Source: Saxidomus purpurata
Taxonomy: Eukaryota > Mollusca > Bivalvia > Venerida > Veneridae
Assembly: GCA_022818135.1 (NCBI GenBank)
Contig: JAFMSR010000012.1
Span: forward strand, 24,677,064 to 24,741,063
DNA: 64,000 nt
Direction: 5' to 3'
The notes beneath the pieces are model-generated. The model searched no databases, had not been told where the DNA came from, and saw only the letters and a program-made list of their open reading frames with translations. The position numbers and the translations under genes were made by a program. This document shows, piece by piece, positions 21,353 to 30,846 of this stretch. Within the stretch, counting starts at the first letter, position 1. Each line of letters opens with the position of its first letter.

Positions 21353-22140
21353 AGAACAAGAGGGCCAACATATCACTCGCCTCAGTTTTCCTTTGATTTA
21401 ATTGCATGACCTAGTTTTTGCCTCGAGGTGACCCAGAATCGAACTTGACCTAGAAATCATCAAGACAAACATTGTGAACAATTTTCATGAAGAATGGAGA
21501 TTAAATGTGGCCTTTAGTGTGTTCACGTTTCTCTTTGATTTGACTGTGTGATTAAGTTTTTGACCCCAGGTGACCCAGATTTAAAATTAACCTATAAATC
21601 ATTTAGACATACATTCTGACAAATTTTCATGAAGGTTTGGTATTAAATGTGACCTATTGAGTGTTAACAAGGCTTTCCTTTTATTTGACCTGATGACTTA
21701 CTTTACCAGTAAGTCTTTTTAAAAAACATCCTGAACTATTTTTATTTAGATCAGGAAGAATATTTGGCTGCTGGACTGCATACAAACTTTCTACAATTTC
21801 ATCTGGTGACCTAGTTTGTGTGTACTTAGGTGGCCAAGTTTGAAACTATACCTAGATTTCATATAGATTAAAATTTTGATCAATTTTCATGTTGATCAAG
21901 TTGAAAAGGTGGCCCCTAGAGTGCTTTGAAATTTGATTATAAATCGACTTAATTTTTCACCTCGAACAACACAGTATCGTACTTGACCGAGATTTAATCA
22001 GCGTGAATTTTGTCACAAAGTTTCTTGAAGATTGGACTAAAATTGTGGTCTCTAGAGTATACAAGAAATTGTTTACAGAAAGACAGACACATGCCAGACA
22101 TTCATTGGACACACAATAGCTCATGCTTGCGGACTTTAAT
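21353..22140 (+). mobile_element. Tandem-core element, family C (decayed)
   Basis: Starts AACAAGAGGGCCAACATATC, an eroded form of a hairpin terminus. It is followed by about four ~150 bp monomers carrying GACCTAGTTTTTG, AGGTGACCCAGA, AACTTGACCTAGAAATCAT and TTTTCATGAAG, then an eroded GACAGACACATGCC microsatellite and CACAATAGCTCATGC. Polarity plus. It lies upstream of the unidentified gene at 22619. Confidence 0.65.
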
Positions 22141-22154
22141 AATGCTCAGGTTAG

Positions 22155-22560
22155 CTAACAAGAGGATCAATTTGGCCCTTTCTCAGTCACCTTGGTACCA
22201 AGTACAATGCATATTGCAATTATACAAGGTAGAATACTTGGTTGTAAAGTGATTACTTAGATATGTGCATGATAGTACCTCGTTTTCTAAGTTAAACAAA
22301 GGCCATAATTTGAATATAAAACTTGTACAAGAGTTATCTAACTTTAATGTCAGACACCCCTTTGATGACTAATGAAGTTTCAAATCAATCTATGAAGTGG
22401 TTTCATGAAAGTTTCAAATCAATCTATGAAGTGGTTTCATGAAATATGTGTATTATAGTACCATGCATGCAAAACTTGAGCCAAAATTTCAAACTTCAAT
22501 AAGGGCAATAATTTGTAATTAATTTAGTTACAATAAACAATTGTATTACACAATCATGGT
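22155..22560 (+). mobile_element. Partial tandem-core element
   Basis: AACAAGAGGATCAATTTGGCC is followed by sequence with AAAGGCCATAATTTGAA, AGAGTTATCTAACTT and a 36 bp direct duplication (GTTTCAAATCAATCTATGAA then GTGGTTTCATGAAA, 22377-22448). The same phrase style recurs at 54490-55250. The far terminus is not identified. Confidence 0.45.
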
Positions 22561-22618
22561 GTATACGCCAGACAAGTATGTCTTCTTTTGACAAAACAAA
22601 CTTTCCTCGCTTGTACAG

Positions 22619-22671
22619 GATCTTGTTTCAGTTGACTTGAGGTTGCAGAGACACATGGTGGCAAAACTAAG
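22619..22671 (+). CDS. Unidentified gene, penultimate exon
   Basis: Acceptor with good polypyrimidine tract (CTTTCCTCGCTTGTACAG, ending 22618) and donor GTGCGT at 22672. The exon reads DLVSVDLRLQRHMVAKLR, with the last codon split after two bases; that phase matches the exon at 22888. A second in-frame acceptor at about 22631 would shorten the exon. The residue pattern (hydrophobic and basic residues spaced as in a helix) suggests an amphipathic or coiled-coil segment. I do not recognise the protein. Support comes from the two matched splice sites and the absence of stops only. Confidence 0.5.
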
Positions 22672-22887
22672 GTGCGTTCTCGGAGAGATTGCCATCTTCC
22701 TTCATCTCTGATCTTGTATCTGATCTATCACTGGAATTATGTATGTCATGTGGCCATGAGAATGCCGTACATGTATATAGTTGCAAGCGTTTTACGACAG
22801 TACCTTTTACCCGATACACAGGTCCCTTGTTTGTGCAGAGGAATACACATATTCTGACATTTTTCAAGCATGTGTCTTCTTATTTAG

Positions 22888-23008
22888 GTTGTCGCCATCA
22901 GAAAGTGTGCCCAAAGGCCAGACAGAAGAGGATTCTTGTCGACTGATTGGTAGCAAGCATCAAAAAGTCTTGAGTTCTCGAATACATGTTGAACCAAAAT
23001 TTTCATAA
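22888..23008 (+). CDS. Unidentified gene, terminal exon
   Basis: Acceptor CTTCTTATTTAG ends at 22887. The first base completes the Arg codon of the previous exon. The exon then reads LSPSESVPKGQTEEDSCRLI, GSKHQKVLSSRIHVEPKFS and stops at TAA 23006-23008. It is Ser/Lys/Glu-rich with no hydrophobic segment, as in a flexible C-terminus. The joined end (exons 22619 and 22888) gives 57 residues without recognised domains. Earlier exons were not found among the repeats between 12.2 and 22.6 kb. It could be the end of a long gene starting upstream. Confidence 0.5.
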
Positions 23009-23639
23009 TCATTTATTTTCGATTCTGATGTCTTCTAAACCTGTCTATGAAAGGACCTTTTTCTACCTTGTTTACGGGACTTTTTTGTCGCACAGTTTGC
23101 CCTATTTACTAATGCGGGAGTATGGTCAGTAATTTCACCTACAGCTTACCAGTGTGTTTTTAAATTATAATGAAGTAAAAGAATTTTATATAAGGGCAAA
23201 GCACGTCACATTGGGCAGTGTGTTAACTAGACAATGTAACAAGCGATGATACCAACTACATGTAAAATGGTAAGGATTAATCAGTGTGTGTAAAGACTAT
23301 GAAAGCATGTAAATGTTAGCTTAACGTCTCGGACTTAGACAGCATATTAAAATAGTGTAATGATTGCATAACTTTTATGGAAATTCATAAACAAATTTGA
23401 ACTTGGAAATTCTCTTTATTTACTTATAAATGTTACAATAATCACATAAAACTTAAGTAATCAGCGTTCAACTCTATGAATTTAAAAGGTTAAACCTATT
23501 CGAAAGAAAATTGTAAATTTTAAAGCGTAAGCATACACATTACAGTATTCATTGAAGAAAATGTGAAAATGTACTTCAATAAAAGTTGTTTCCTTTCACT
23601 GGCTTCGAATTATACATTTCTAAAAATTGTAGTAGGGCT

Positions 23640-24090
23640 CGAACTTACAACTGTTAGGAATAGAGGCAGACACCACCTCTACACCCCCTCTCTCTTTCAA
23701 ATTAGGTGATGTTAAAATTGTAATTTAAAAAAAAACTTTAAAAATTATCTTTTCATCCATCTGTAAGATTTGTCGAACTAACTGCAGTCAACATTTTGGT
23801 TTGTATATCTACTTAAATCTCCATGTTACAGGTATTTTTATCAACAGGCAAAAAGGGAGACGACTCCAAAACGGGTACAACAAACTCCCCGCAGCGGTTA
23901 CTTCCCCTCACAGAGCTCACTGAGGTAAAAGAGAGACAATTCAAAAACAAAAAGTGAACTTTGAGCCTCAAAATTTTTTTCCCACGGCGGTGTTTTGTGA
24001 CTGTGACATATTGTGATATCTACTTTTGGAGACAATCACTGCCAAATTTCACCTCTTTCTGACAGCGAAATAAGTGTCAGCATCGAGAAA
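23640..24090 (-). repeat. Left arm of ~450 bp inverted repeat
   Basis: Matches the reverse complement of 25190-25665. Best-conserved blocks are GGGTACAACAAACTCC, GCAGCGGTTACTTCCC, CAAAAACAAAAAGTGAACTT, CCCACGGCGGTGTTTTGTGA and GGAGACAATCACTGC. The outer edge carries a minus-strand tRNA-like head with GTGTAGAGGT and B-box GTTCGAGCCC (plus positions about 23643-23652). The arm is thus a copy of a SINE-like or MITE-like repeat. Confidence 0.7.
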
Positions 24091-24784
24091 TAAACTATAG
24101 GACATAAGCATTATGTTGTAAAGGTCCACTAGGCAATGCTACATGATATATATCTAAGTTATATGCCTTGGGGTTTCAGGGAAGAAGATTTTTAAAAGAT
24201 TTCCCATCTGTTGCCATAGCAACCAGAGTTCTATATGGAATTGAAGTCTTTGAATCAGTTTCATGCAATGAACATCCTGCCATGTTTCATCAACTTGTAG
24301 TTTTTACTACATGTAAGATTAATGCTTTTTTACTACATGTAAGATTAATGCTATGTCTTATGACTGCCATCAAGTGACAATACATGACCAGAGAGGAGCT
24401 ATACGTTTCATCCGCGTCGGCATATACCGGCGTACTTTCTGTCTATTTGTTTCATATAGCCAGGCGGAATCCGGCGCATTACCGGCTTAGTTGAAACGTA
24501 AAGCTCCAAATTTGGTGAATTTCACACAAAATGCACGGTAAGGGGAAGAAACTGCTACAGGAAGTTCGTACATAGTGTGTTGCGAGTTGTCTCTCTTCCA
24601 AATAATCAGTACCACTGTTGCAACGTGAACACAGTTGATATAAAACACCTGTAAATGTAGGTTTAGATTCACAAACAAAAGTTTCGGCTGATGCATGTTC
24701 ATTCTTTCAGCTTCACATATCTTAAAGCGGATGAAGAGATAAATCATGTTTTCAGCATCTTTTACAACTTTTACACCACGGATT

Positions 24785-24960
24785 TAGAAGAAGGAAAACG
24801 GCGGTGTAGAGGTAAACGTGTCTGTTTCTCATCCTGCATGTTGTGGGTTCGAGCCCAGGGCTTTTCCCTTTTTTTAAATAGAAAAAGAAACAAATTGTAA
24901 GTTCTTTCACATTTCGTTCAATGATCACTGTAATTTGCATGTAGTAAAGCGATTTCCTTC
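24785..24960 (+). mobile_element. tRNA-like SINE head within the inverted-repeat loop
   Basis: GGCGGTGTAGAGGTAAACGT at about 24801-24820 and a B box GTGGGTTCGAGCCC (24843-24856), followed by TTTCGTTCAATGATCACTGT and AATTTGCATGTAGT. The same downstream block occurs beside the right arm at 25735-25775, so this is a further partial copy of the family making up both arms. Confidence 0.5.
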
Positions 24961-25189
24961 AAACAATAAAAGCTACAGCTAAAAAGTCCAGTTATAAATA
25001 TATATGGTAAAACCTATTTGAAAGACAATTGTAAATTTTAAAGCGCAATCATGCAAGTTACTCTTATTTTTGAAGGAAAGGTGAAAATGTGTGCTGTGAA
25101 ATTTGTGTCCGTTGACTGGGTTCGATCTTTTCATTACTAAAAAGTTAAGTGGACCTCTAGAACATCACGATGTCTAATTGTTTACCTCT

Positions 25190-25665
25190 CGATGCTAACA
25201 TTTATTTCGCCATGTCTTGTAAAATGTCAGAAAGAAAGATGAAATTGTTGCAGTGATTGTCTCCATAAGTAAATATCACAATTTGTCACAGTCACAAAAC
25301 ACCGCCGTGGGAAAACATTTTTGGGGCTCAAAGTTCACTTTTTGTTTTTGAGTGGTCTCCCTTTTACCTCAGCGGGCTCTGCACTATAAGGGAAGTAACC
25401 GCTGCGGGAGTTTGTTGTACCCGCTTTTGAGTTGTCTCCCTTTTTGTTATGCCTCGTCGTTTAATAAGTAGATTTGCAAACCAAATTTTTGGCTGCATGC
25501 ATCTACTTTCTGTCAGTTCGACAAATCTGAAAAATGGAAGAATAGAAAGATTCTAATACATTTTACAGTATTTTACACAATTCTAGCAATGACTGATTAG
25601 AAGGAGAGCGTTTGTGTAGAGGTTAAGCACAGATGCGTGGGGGCATGGACTCGCCACCCAATCTA
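25190..25665 (+). repeat. Right arm of ~450 bp inverted repeat
   Basis: Reverse complement of 23640-24090 at roughly 80-85% by eye, including ACAGTCACAAAACACCGCCG and GGGAAGTAACCGCTGCGGGA. The tRNA-like head (GTTTGTGTAGAGGTTAAGC, 25611-25629) lies at the outer edge, so the two copies face each other tail to tail around a ~1.1 kb spacer. Confidence 0.7.
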
Positions 25666-25789
25666 ATACTGAACCCATGTTGTACGGAACATACATAAAT
25701 ACGTACTGTATATATAAATATGTAAGTACATTCACTTTCCGTTCAATGATCTCTGTTATTTGCATGTACTCAAAAAATAAATGCTACTT

Positions 25790-26320
25790 GCTTAAATTGA
25801 AAGGTGGATAAGTCCACTAAAATATATAGGAGACAGTACGGGTCGGATCTAACAAAATAGATTGTAGTTCAAAATCCCCTTGGTCGAAATCCCCTTGGTC
25901 GAAAAATGGCATAGAAGTCATAATCCCAATGAATTTTACAAGTGGAAAAGCATAATATATTGATAGGAAGAAATTACTGAATGTTTCATTTGTCTCTCGT
26001 ATAACTTGACTGTAGCGCCTGATTGAAAAAAAAAAAAAAATTAAAATCCAAAATCCACGAAGGGGATTATGACTACTATGCCAATATTGGATCAAGGGGA
26101 TTATGACCAAGGGTATTTTGAGTGTCTCCCAACAAAATATATTGAGGAAAAAATGCACCTTTATAACATCATACATGTATTATATACTACAGTATACATA
26201 CCTCAGGTGTCTGGTCCATTTTGTTTTCAAATGAAGGATTTAGAAATTAAACTATTTGATAATAAACATCCTATCTGTATTGTTCCCTTTTCAGTAAGTT
26301 TCCTGTGTACAACTATTTAA
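25790..26320. other. Non-coding stretch
   Basis: Contains a CTTGGTCGAAAT duplication at 25877-25900 and a poly-A run near 26025-26040. Overlapping open frames on both strands (25817-26176 and 26069-26320) have no homology I recognise and look like chance frames. Confidence 0.4.
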
Positions 26321-27180
26321 AACAAGATGGTCAAGATGACCATATATTGCTCACCTGGCTACCATTGACTATAATACAAGGTCATAAATAGCAGAAAAAG
26401 GTCGATTTTGATCCTGGGATTCGGATTTCAATAATCTTCACATAGCTCTAGTAAATAAATGCTTTATTCTACATATTTAAGCTCAGGGCCTTTTGGCTTT
26501 AGACAATAATTATTTTGAAGTTTTGCAATCTATGTAAAATCAAGTGAGCCGCCGCGGGCCGGGCTAATTTTGACACAGGGATCATGATTAAATGAGTATG
26601 GTAAATGTCAACTTGGCAATGCTACATACCAAATATCTAAGCTCTAGGCCTTTTGGTTTCAGAGATGAAGATTTTTTAAAGCTTTCGCTATAGAACCATA
26701 TGCAAAATCAAGTGACCCCGGAGCAAGGCCCGGCCCTGAGGTCATAATTTGGTTGAGGTTCACCAGCCAATGTTACATGCTAAATGTCTAAGCACTAGGC
26801 GTTGTTGTATCGGACAAGATTTTTAAAGGTTTCCACATGTAAGTGTATGTAAAATCTAGTGACCCCGGGTAGGATCTAATTTGACCTCAGGGGTCATTAT
26901 TTGACCAATCTTGGGAGAGGTCGACTAGACAATGCAACATCTAATTTCTCGGCCTTGCGTTTTTAAGAATTCTTTTTAAGGTTTTCCTATCCGTTGCCAT
27001 TGTAATCAGAGTTCTACAAGGAATGGACTTCTTTGAACACTTTTAGCAGAGCTTTGGAACATCCCTGTCAAGTTTCATCAACATTGCCATAGTGATATCA
27101 GAGAAAATGTCGTTTAAAGGAAACGGTGGATGGAAAGGCAAACCAAAATTTGCATGTAGGTTAGCCATGACCAGAAGATG
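26321..27180 (+). mobile_element. Tandem-core element, family D
   Basis: The left terminus AACAAG is followed by a perfect 7 bp-stem hairpin ATGGTCA-AGA-TGACCAT (26327-26343), then ATATTGCTCACCTGGCTACC. Monomers of ~150 bp contain AGCTCTAGGCCTTTTGGTTT, GAAGATTTTTAAAG, ATGTAAAATCAAGTGACCCC and GGTCATAATTTG. The last monomer has AATCAGAGTTCTACAAGGAA, AAGTTTCATCAACATTGCC and an AAACGGTGGATGG end. Fragments of the same family occur at 24150-24390, 33806-34060, 34110-34410 and 35990-36370. Confidence 0.7.
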
Positions 27181-28084
27181 GACCCTATTGATTTCGAGGT
27201 CAAAATATCAATATCACAGTGACCTTCAACAGAAAAACATGGATACGTCTCCTAAAACTTGGTAGGTAGGTTGGTTATGAAAAGTAGTTTTAAAGTGTAA
27301 AAGTCAAGGACATCACAGACTATAACGTAAATAGAGCGCAAAAGGTGATTTGAGGTTGTTTAACGCACAGAACAGTCAGTTACCCGAAATGTTGATGGTG
27401 TTTCGGGGTTATATTACATTATATATTATATTACTCGAAGTCGCACGCCCCGCCCCACCCCCCCCCCGAGTTATCTAAGGTGGTTGGGTTAAACGTGTAT
27501 AACTATAACTTACAACAGGAAATATGGCCGGGACAGTCGAGAGATCTCGAGTTATTCAGGGTCCTCGAATTATTGATGCTCGAGTTAACGAAGTTTTACT
27601 GTACTTACTTTACTTCAAAACTGTTGTTCAATGATATTTTTGTGGGGTTTGAGAAGTGTCCAGGAGCTGCATTGAAGCCACCAGGTGAGAAATACAGGAG
27701 CATCAAGGACGTCTTGCCAGCATCGTCGGAACCCCCGTTAAATATTCCGTTGCCACTCCTACACCGATGAAGCATATAGCGTAAAGAGGGGGACGTGGGT
27801 ATTCGACGATGTCTTGCCAGATGAGCGTGCAGTACAAGCAGAAATGGTGACATAGTTGATTTAAAGCATAATTTTCAAACAAGGATATCCAGACAGTAAA
27901 AAATAAAGCTTCCCGCGTGTAAAAATGTGTATAGGCTTAGCTGAAGTTTGTTGCCATTATTATTATCTACAGTTGTCCATTTGTTTTACAAGGTTCCATG
28001 TTTTACGCTATTTTTTGTAAAACAATTTTGTACCTCTTGATATCAGCATGTACAAATTAATTGATTAGTGTATGAAAAGGAAAT
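27181..28084. other. Non-coding stretch with a pogo-like terminus
   Basis: At 27577-27601 the sequence ends TCGAGTTAACGAAGTTTTAC then TGTA; read on the minus strand it is a pogo/Tigger-type inverted terminus (TACAGTAAAACTTCGTTAAC). The partner end was not found. A run of C near 27450-27466 and open frames on both strands at 27480-27853 remain unexplained. Confidence 0.4.
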
Positions 28085-28440
28085 CCTCGATGTCTAGTAC
28101 ATTTTAGCTAACCTCGCCCGAGATCCGTCATCTGTCTGCTCGCATGCAAATTGGTCAGAATGTTTATCTAAATGATTTCTATTTGAAGTTCAAATCGGGA
28201 TCACCTTCGGATCAAAAGGTAGTCAGAAATCAAAGAAAAACCTTGTTTGTACTTCAGACGCCACATTTATTCAATCTCAATGATTTCCAGGCCAGACCTG
28301 GGATTAAAACCATGGCCCGATGGTCAATTTATAGAAAAACCTTGTCGACATGAATCATCATGAAAATTGGTCCGAATGTTTGTCTCAATGACTTCTGTGC
28401 AAAATTGAAGTCTGGGTCACCTTCAAATAAGAAAATAATT
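28085..28440 (+). mobile_element. Partial tandem-core element
   Basis: Two and a half degraded monomers with GCATGCAAATTGGTCAGAAT, GTTTATCTAAATGATTTCT, TTGAAGTTCAAATCGGGATC and GAAAAACCTTGT; the second begins ATCATGAAAATTGGTCCGAA. GAAAAACCTTGTG is shared with the array at 29710-30420. Confidence 0.5.
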
Positions 28441-28529
28441 CCCATGTGAACACTAGAAGCCACAGGGTGAGTATTTCTAGGTCACCGGGGATCCCTCGAC
28501 TGTATATAGAGTTACAGGTAGAAACCAGT

Positions 28530-29045
28530 GACTTACCAAGCAACCTCTTGACTTCTATAGCAACCACCCAGTGACTTACCAAGCAACCTCTTGACTTCTA
28601 TAGCAACCAGTGACTTCCTTAGCAACCACCAAGTTTGGCTAGTGACCAGCGTCTTCATTGGCAACCTCTTACTTCCTTAGCAGACAACAAGTTCATACCA
28701 ACCAGTGACTTTCTCAAGCAACAAGCGACTTACTTAGCAACCATTGATTTCCCTAGCAACAGCTCAGTCCCCTAGCAACCAGTGACTTACTTAGCAGTCT
28801 GTGGATTCCTATGCAAGGAACAAGTGACTTCCTTAGCAACCACTGAGTTCCCTTGCAACTAGTAAGTTTCCCTAACAACAGCTTCCTTCTTTAGCAGTCA
28901 CAGAGTTCCCCAAGTGACCATTGATTTCCTTAGCAGCTGGTGACTTAGCAGCTAGTGACTTCTTTAGCAAACAGTGACTTTCCCAAGCAAGCAGTGACTA
29001 CCTTAACAACTGTCAACTCCCTTTAGCAACTAGTGGCTTCCCAAG
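28530..29045. repeat. CAGTGACTTCCTTAGCAAC minisatellite
   Basis: About 20 imperfect units of 22-30 bp built on AGTGACTTCCTTAGCAACC. Near the start is an exact ~50 bp duplication (AGTGACTTACCAAGCAACCT and onward, 28528 and 28570). Unit length and sequence decay towards the right end. Non-coding. Confidence 0.75.
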
Positions 29046-29709
29046 TGCCTGGGGAATAAGGTGAGCAATGTAGGACCATTATAGCCCTCATTTATATTGT
29101 TTTGTTACAGTGTCAAATGGTGACCTTAAAATAATCTATTCTAATGATTGTTGGTCCTTATGAAATGACTTTACTGTAATATGAATATTGTGGCTTCACT
29201 TTTGTTTATTTTGTTAGTTACTTTTCTGCAATTGTAAGTTTAAACAATTTTATTTTGCATATAGTTCATAATACATACAACAAACATGATCATCAGGATT
29301 GAGATGGAAGCTAGAAGCTTATGTAAACTCTTTCCTAAAATGCAATTGTTTTTATATGGATGAATTTTGAACAATAAACATGTTTGCTAAACACAATTCT
29401 TAGGTATGTTTGTGCTGTTTATTGAAATTGTTCTAGTACAGGAGACGAGAGCTTTCACCCAAGGTGATCCATACCTCAACCAATTAATGTACATCGACTC
29501 AATGAAGGGGGTTATGCTTAAGAATGATTTGGACACTAAATGATGGATAATAAACATAGGTATGACTTCTAAATACTTTATCGGAAACAAACTAGACCTA
29601 TTGTTTGGTTTTATCAGTAATGATGAAAGTACAATGTAATTATGGGGTTCTCCACAGGGAATAAGAATTACTAGGATTCCAAATATTCCTGATTACTTTG
29701 TCAAGAAAA

Positions 29710-30423
29710 CATAAAATAAAAAGAAATTTGTTTAAGTGCCACAAGTGAAAATATCAGTTTTTGGCATCAATATTTCACCGAAACCAACAAATATCCTCTA
29801 TTTCATCAGATCTTCATAAAACTTTGTAAGAATGGGTGTTGTAATAAAATCTAGATCAAGTTCAATTATGTGTCATCTCTTGTAAAAAAATAGGTCAAAT
29901 CATAGGTAAACCTTGTGTACGTATGTAATGGAGGCTTCATTTTTCATGCTCAAGGTGAGTGGTTGTGGTTTTCTGTCTGTTGTTTGTCCACACTAAACCT
30001 TTTGTTACCAATAGAGGCTGTATTTTTCACAGGATATTCATGAAACTGAGTAAGAATGACTGAAGTGTTAAAATTTAGGTCAAGTTTGAATATGGGTAAT
30101 GTGAGGTTAAAAACTATGTCACTAGGTCAAATCATAGAAAAACCTTGTGAATGCAATAGAGGTTTGCATTTTCCAATGGATCTTTATGAAACTAGGTCAG
30201 TTCAATTGCCTTGATGAAATCTAGGTTGAGTTTGAATATGGTCCAGGTTCAAAAACTAGGTCATCCCATCAAATTATAGAAAAACCTTGTGTGTGCAATA
30301 GATACTTTCTTTTCATTGGATTTTGATGAAACTTGGTCAGAATGATTGTCTTTACAAAACTTAGGTCAAGTCTGAATATGGGTCATTTGAGGTCAAATAC
30401 TATGTCATCCGGTCAAATCATGG
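29710..30423 (+). mobile_element. Tandem-core array, ~130-140 bp monomers
   Basis: About five imperfect monomers containing AGGTCAAATCATAG, GAAAAACCTTGTG, GCAATAGAGG, TTTTCATTGGATTTTGATGA, AACTTGGTCAGAATGA and TAGGTCAAGTTTGAATATGG. A possible terminus with GGTGAGTGGTTGTGG lies near 29953. It abuts the element starting at 30424. Confidence 0.55.
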
Positions 30424-30846
30424 AACAAGACCAGTATTGCTCTACTGGTCTGACTGGACTGTTCTGAGTAAGTTTTGTGAAAATCTTTTGCAATGTTATC
30501 AAGGAACAATTACTCAGTAACACTATCATCCTATGACATTTGAAGACTGTGGGTCATGTAGATCTCAAGATATTGAGTGGAAAAGATTTTTAACGTTTGG
30601 TCACTGTGACCTTGACCCCAAACACAATAGGGATCAGTTACTCAGTAAGACCAATCATCTTATGAAGTTTGAAGACTGTGGGTCAAATAGATCTAAAGAT
30701 ATTGAACTGAAATATTTTTAAAGTTATGGTCACTTTGACAAAGTTTGAAGAAAGTAAAATGAAAAGTATGACCTGTAGAGCATTAACAAGCAAAATCAAA
30801 CAGAGATCACTGTGACCTTGACCTTTGATCCACTGACTCCAAAAAT

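Noticed and set aside
27480..27853. Overlapping open frames on both strands (for example ...KCPGAALKPPGEKYRSIKDV...)
   Set aside because: They begin inside transposon-terminus sequence, have no recognisable similarity and no clear splice sites.
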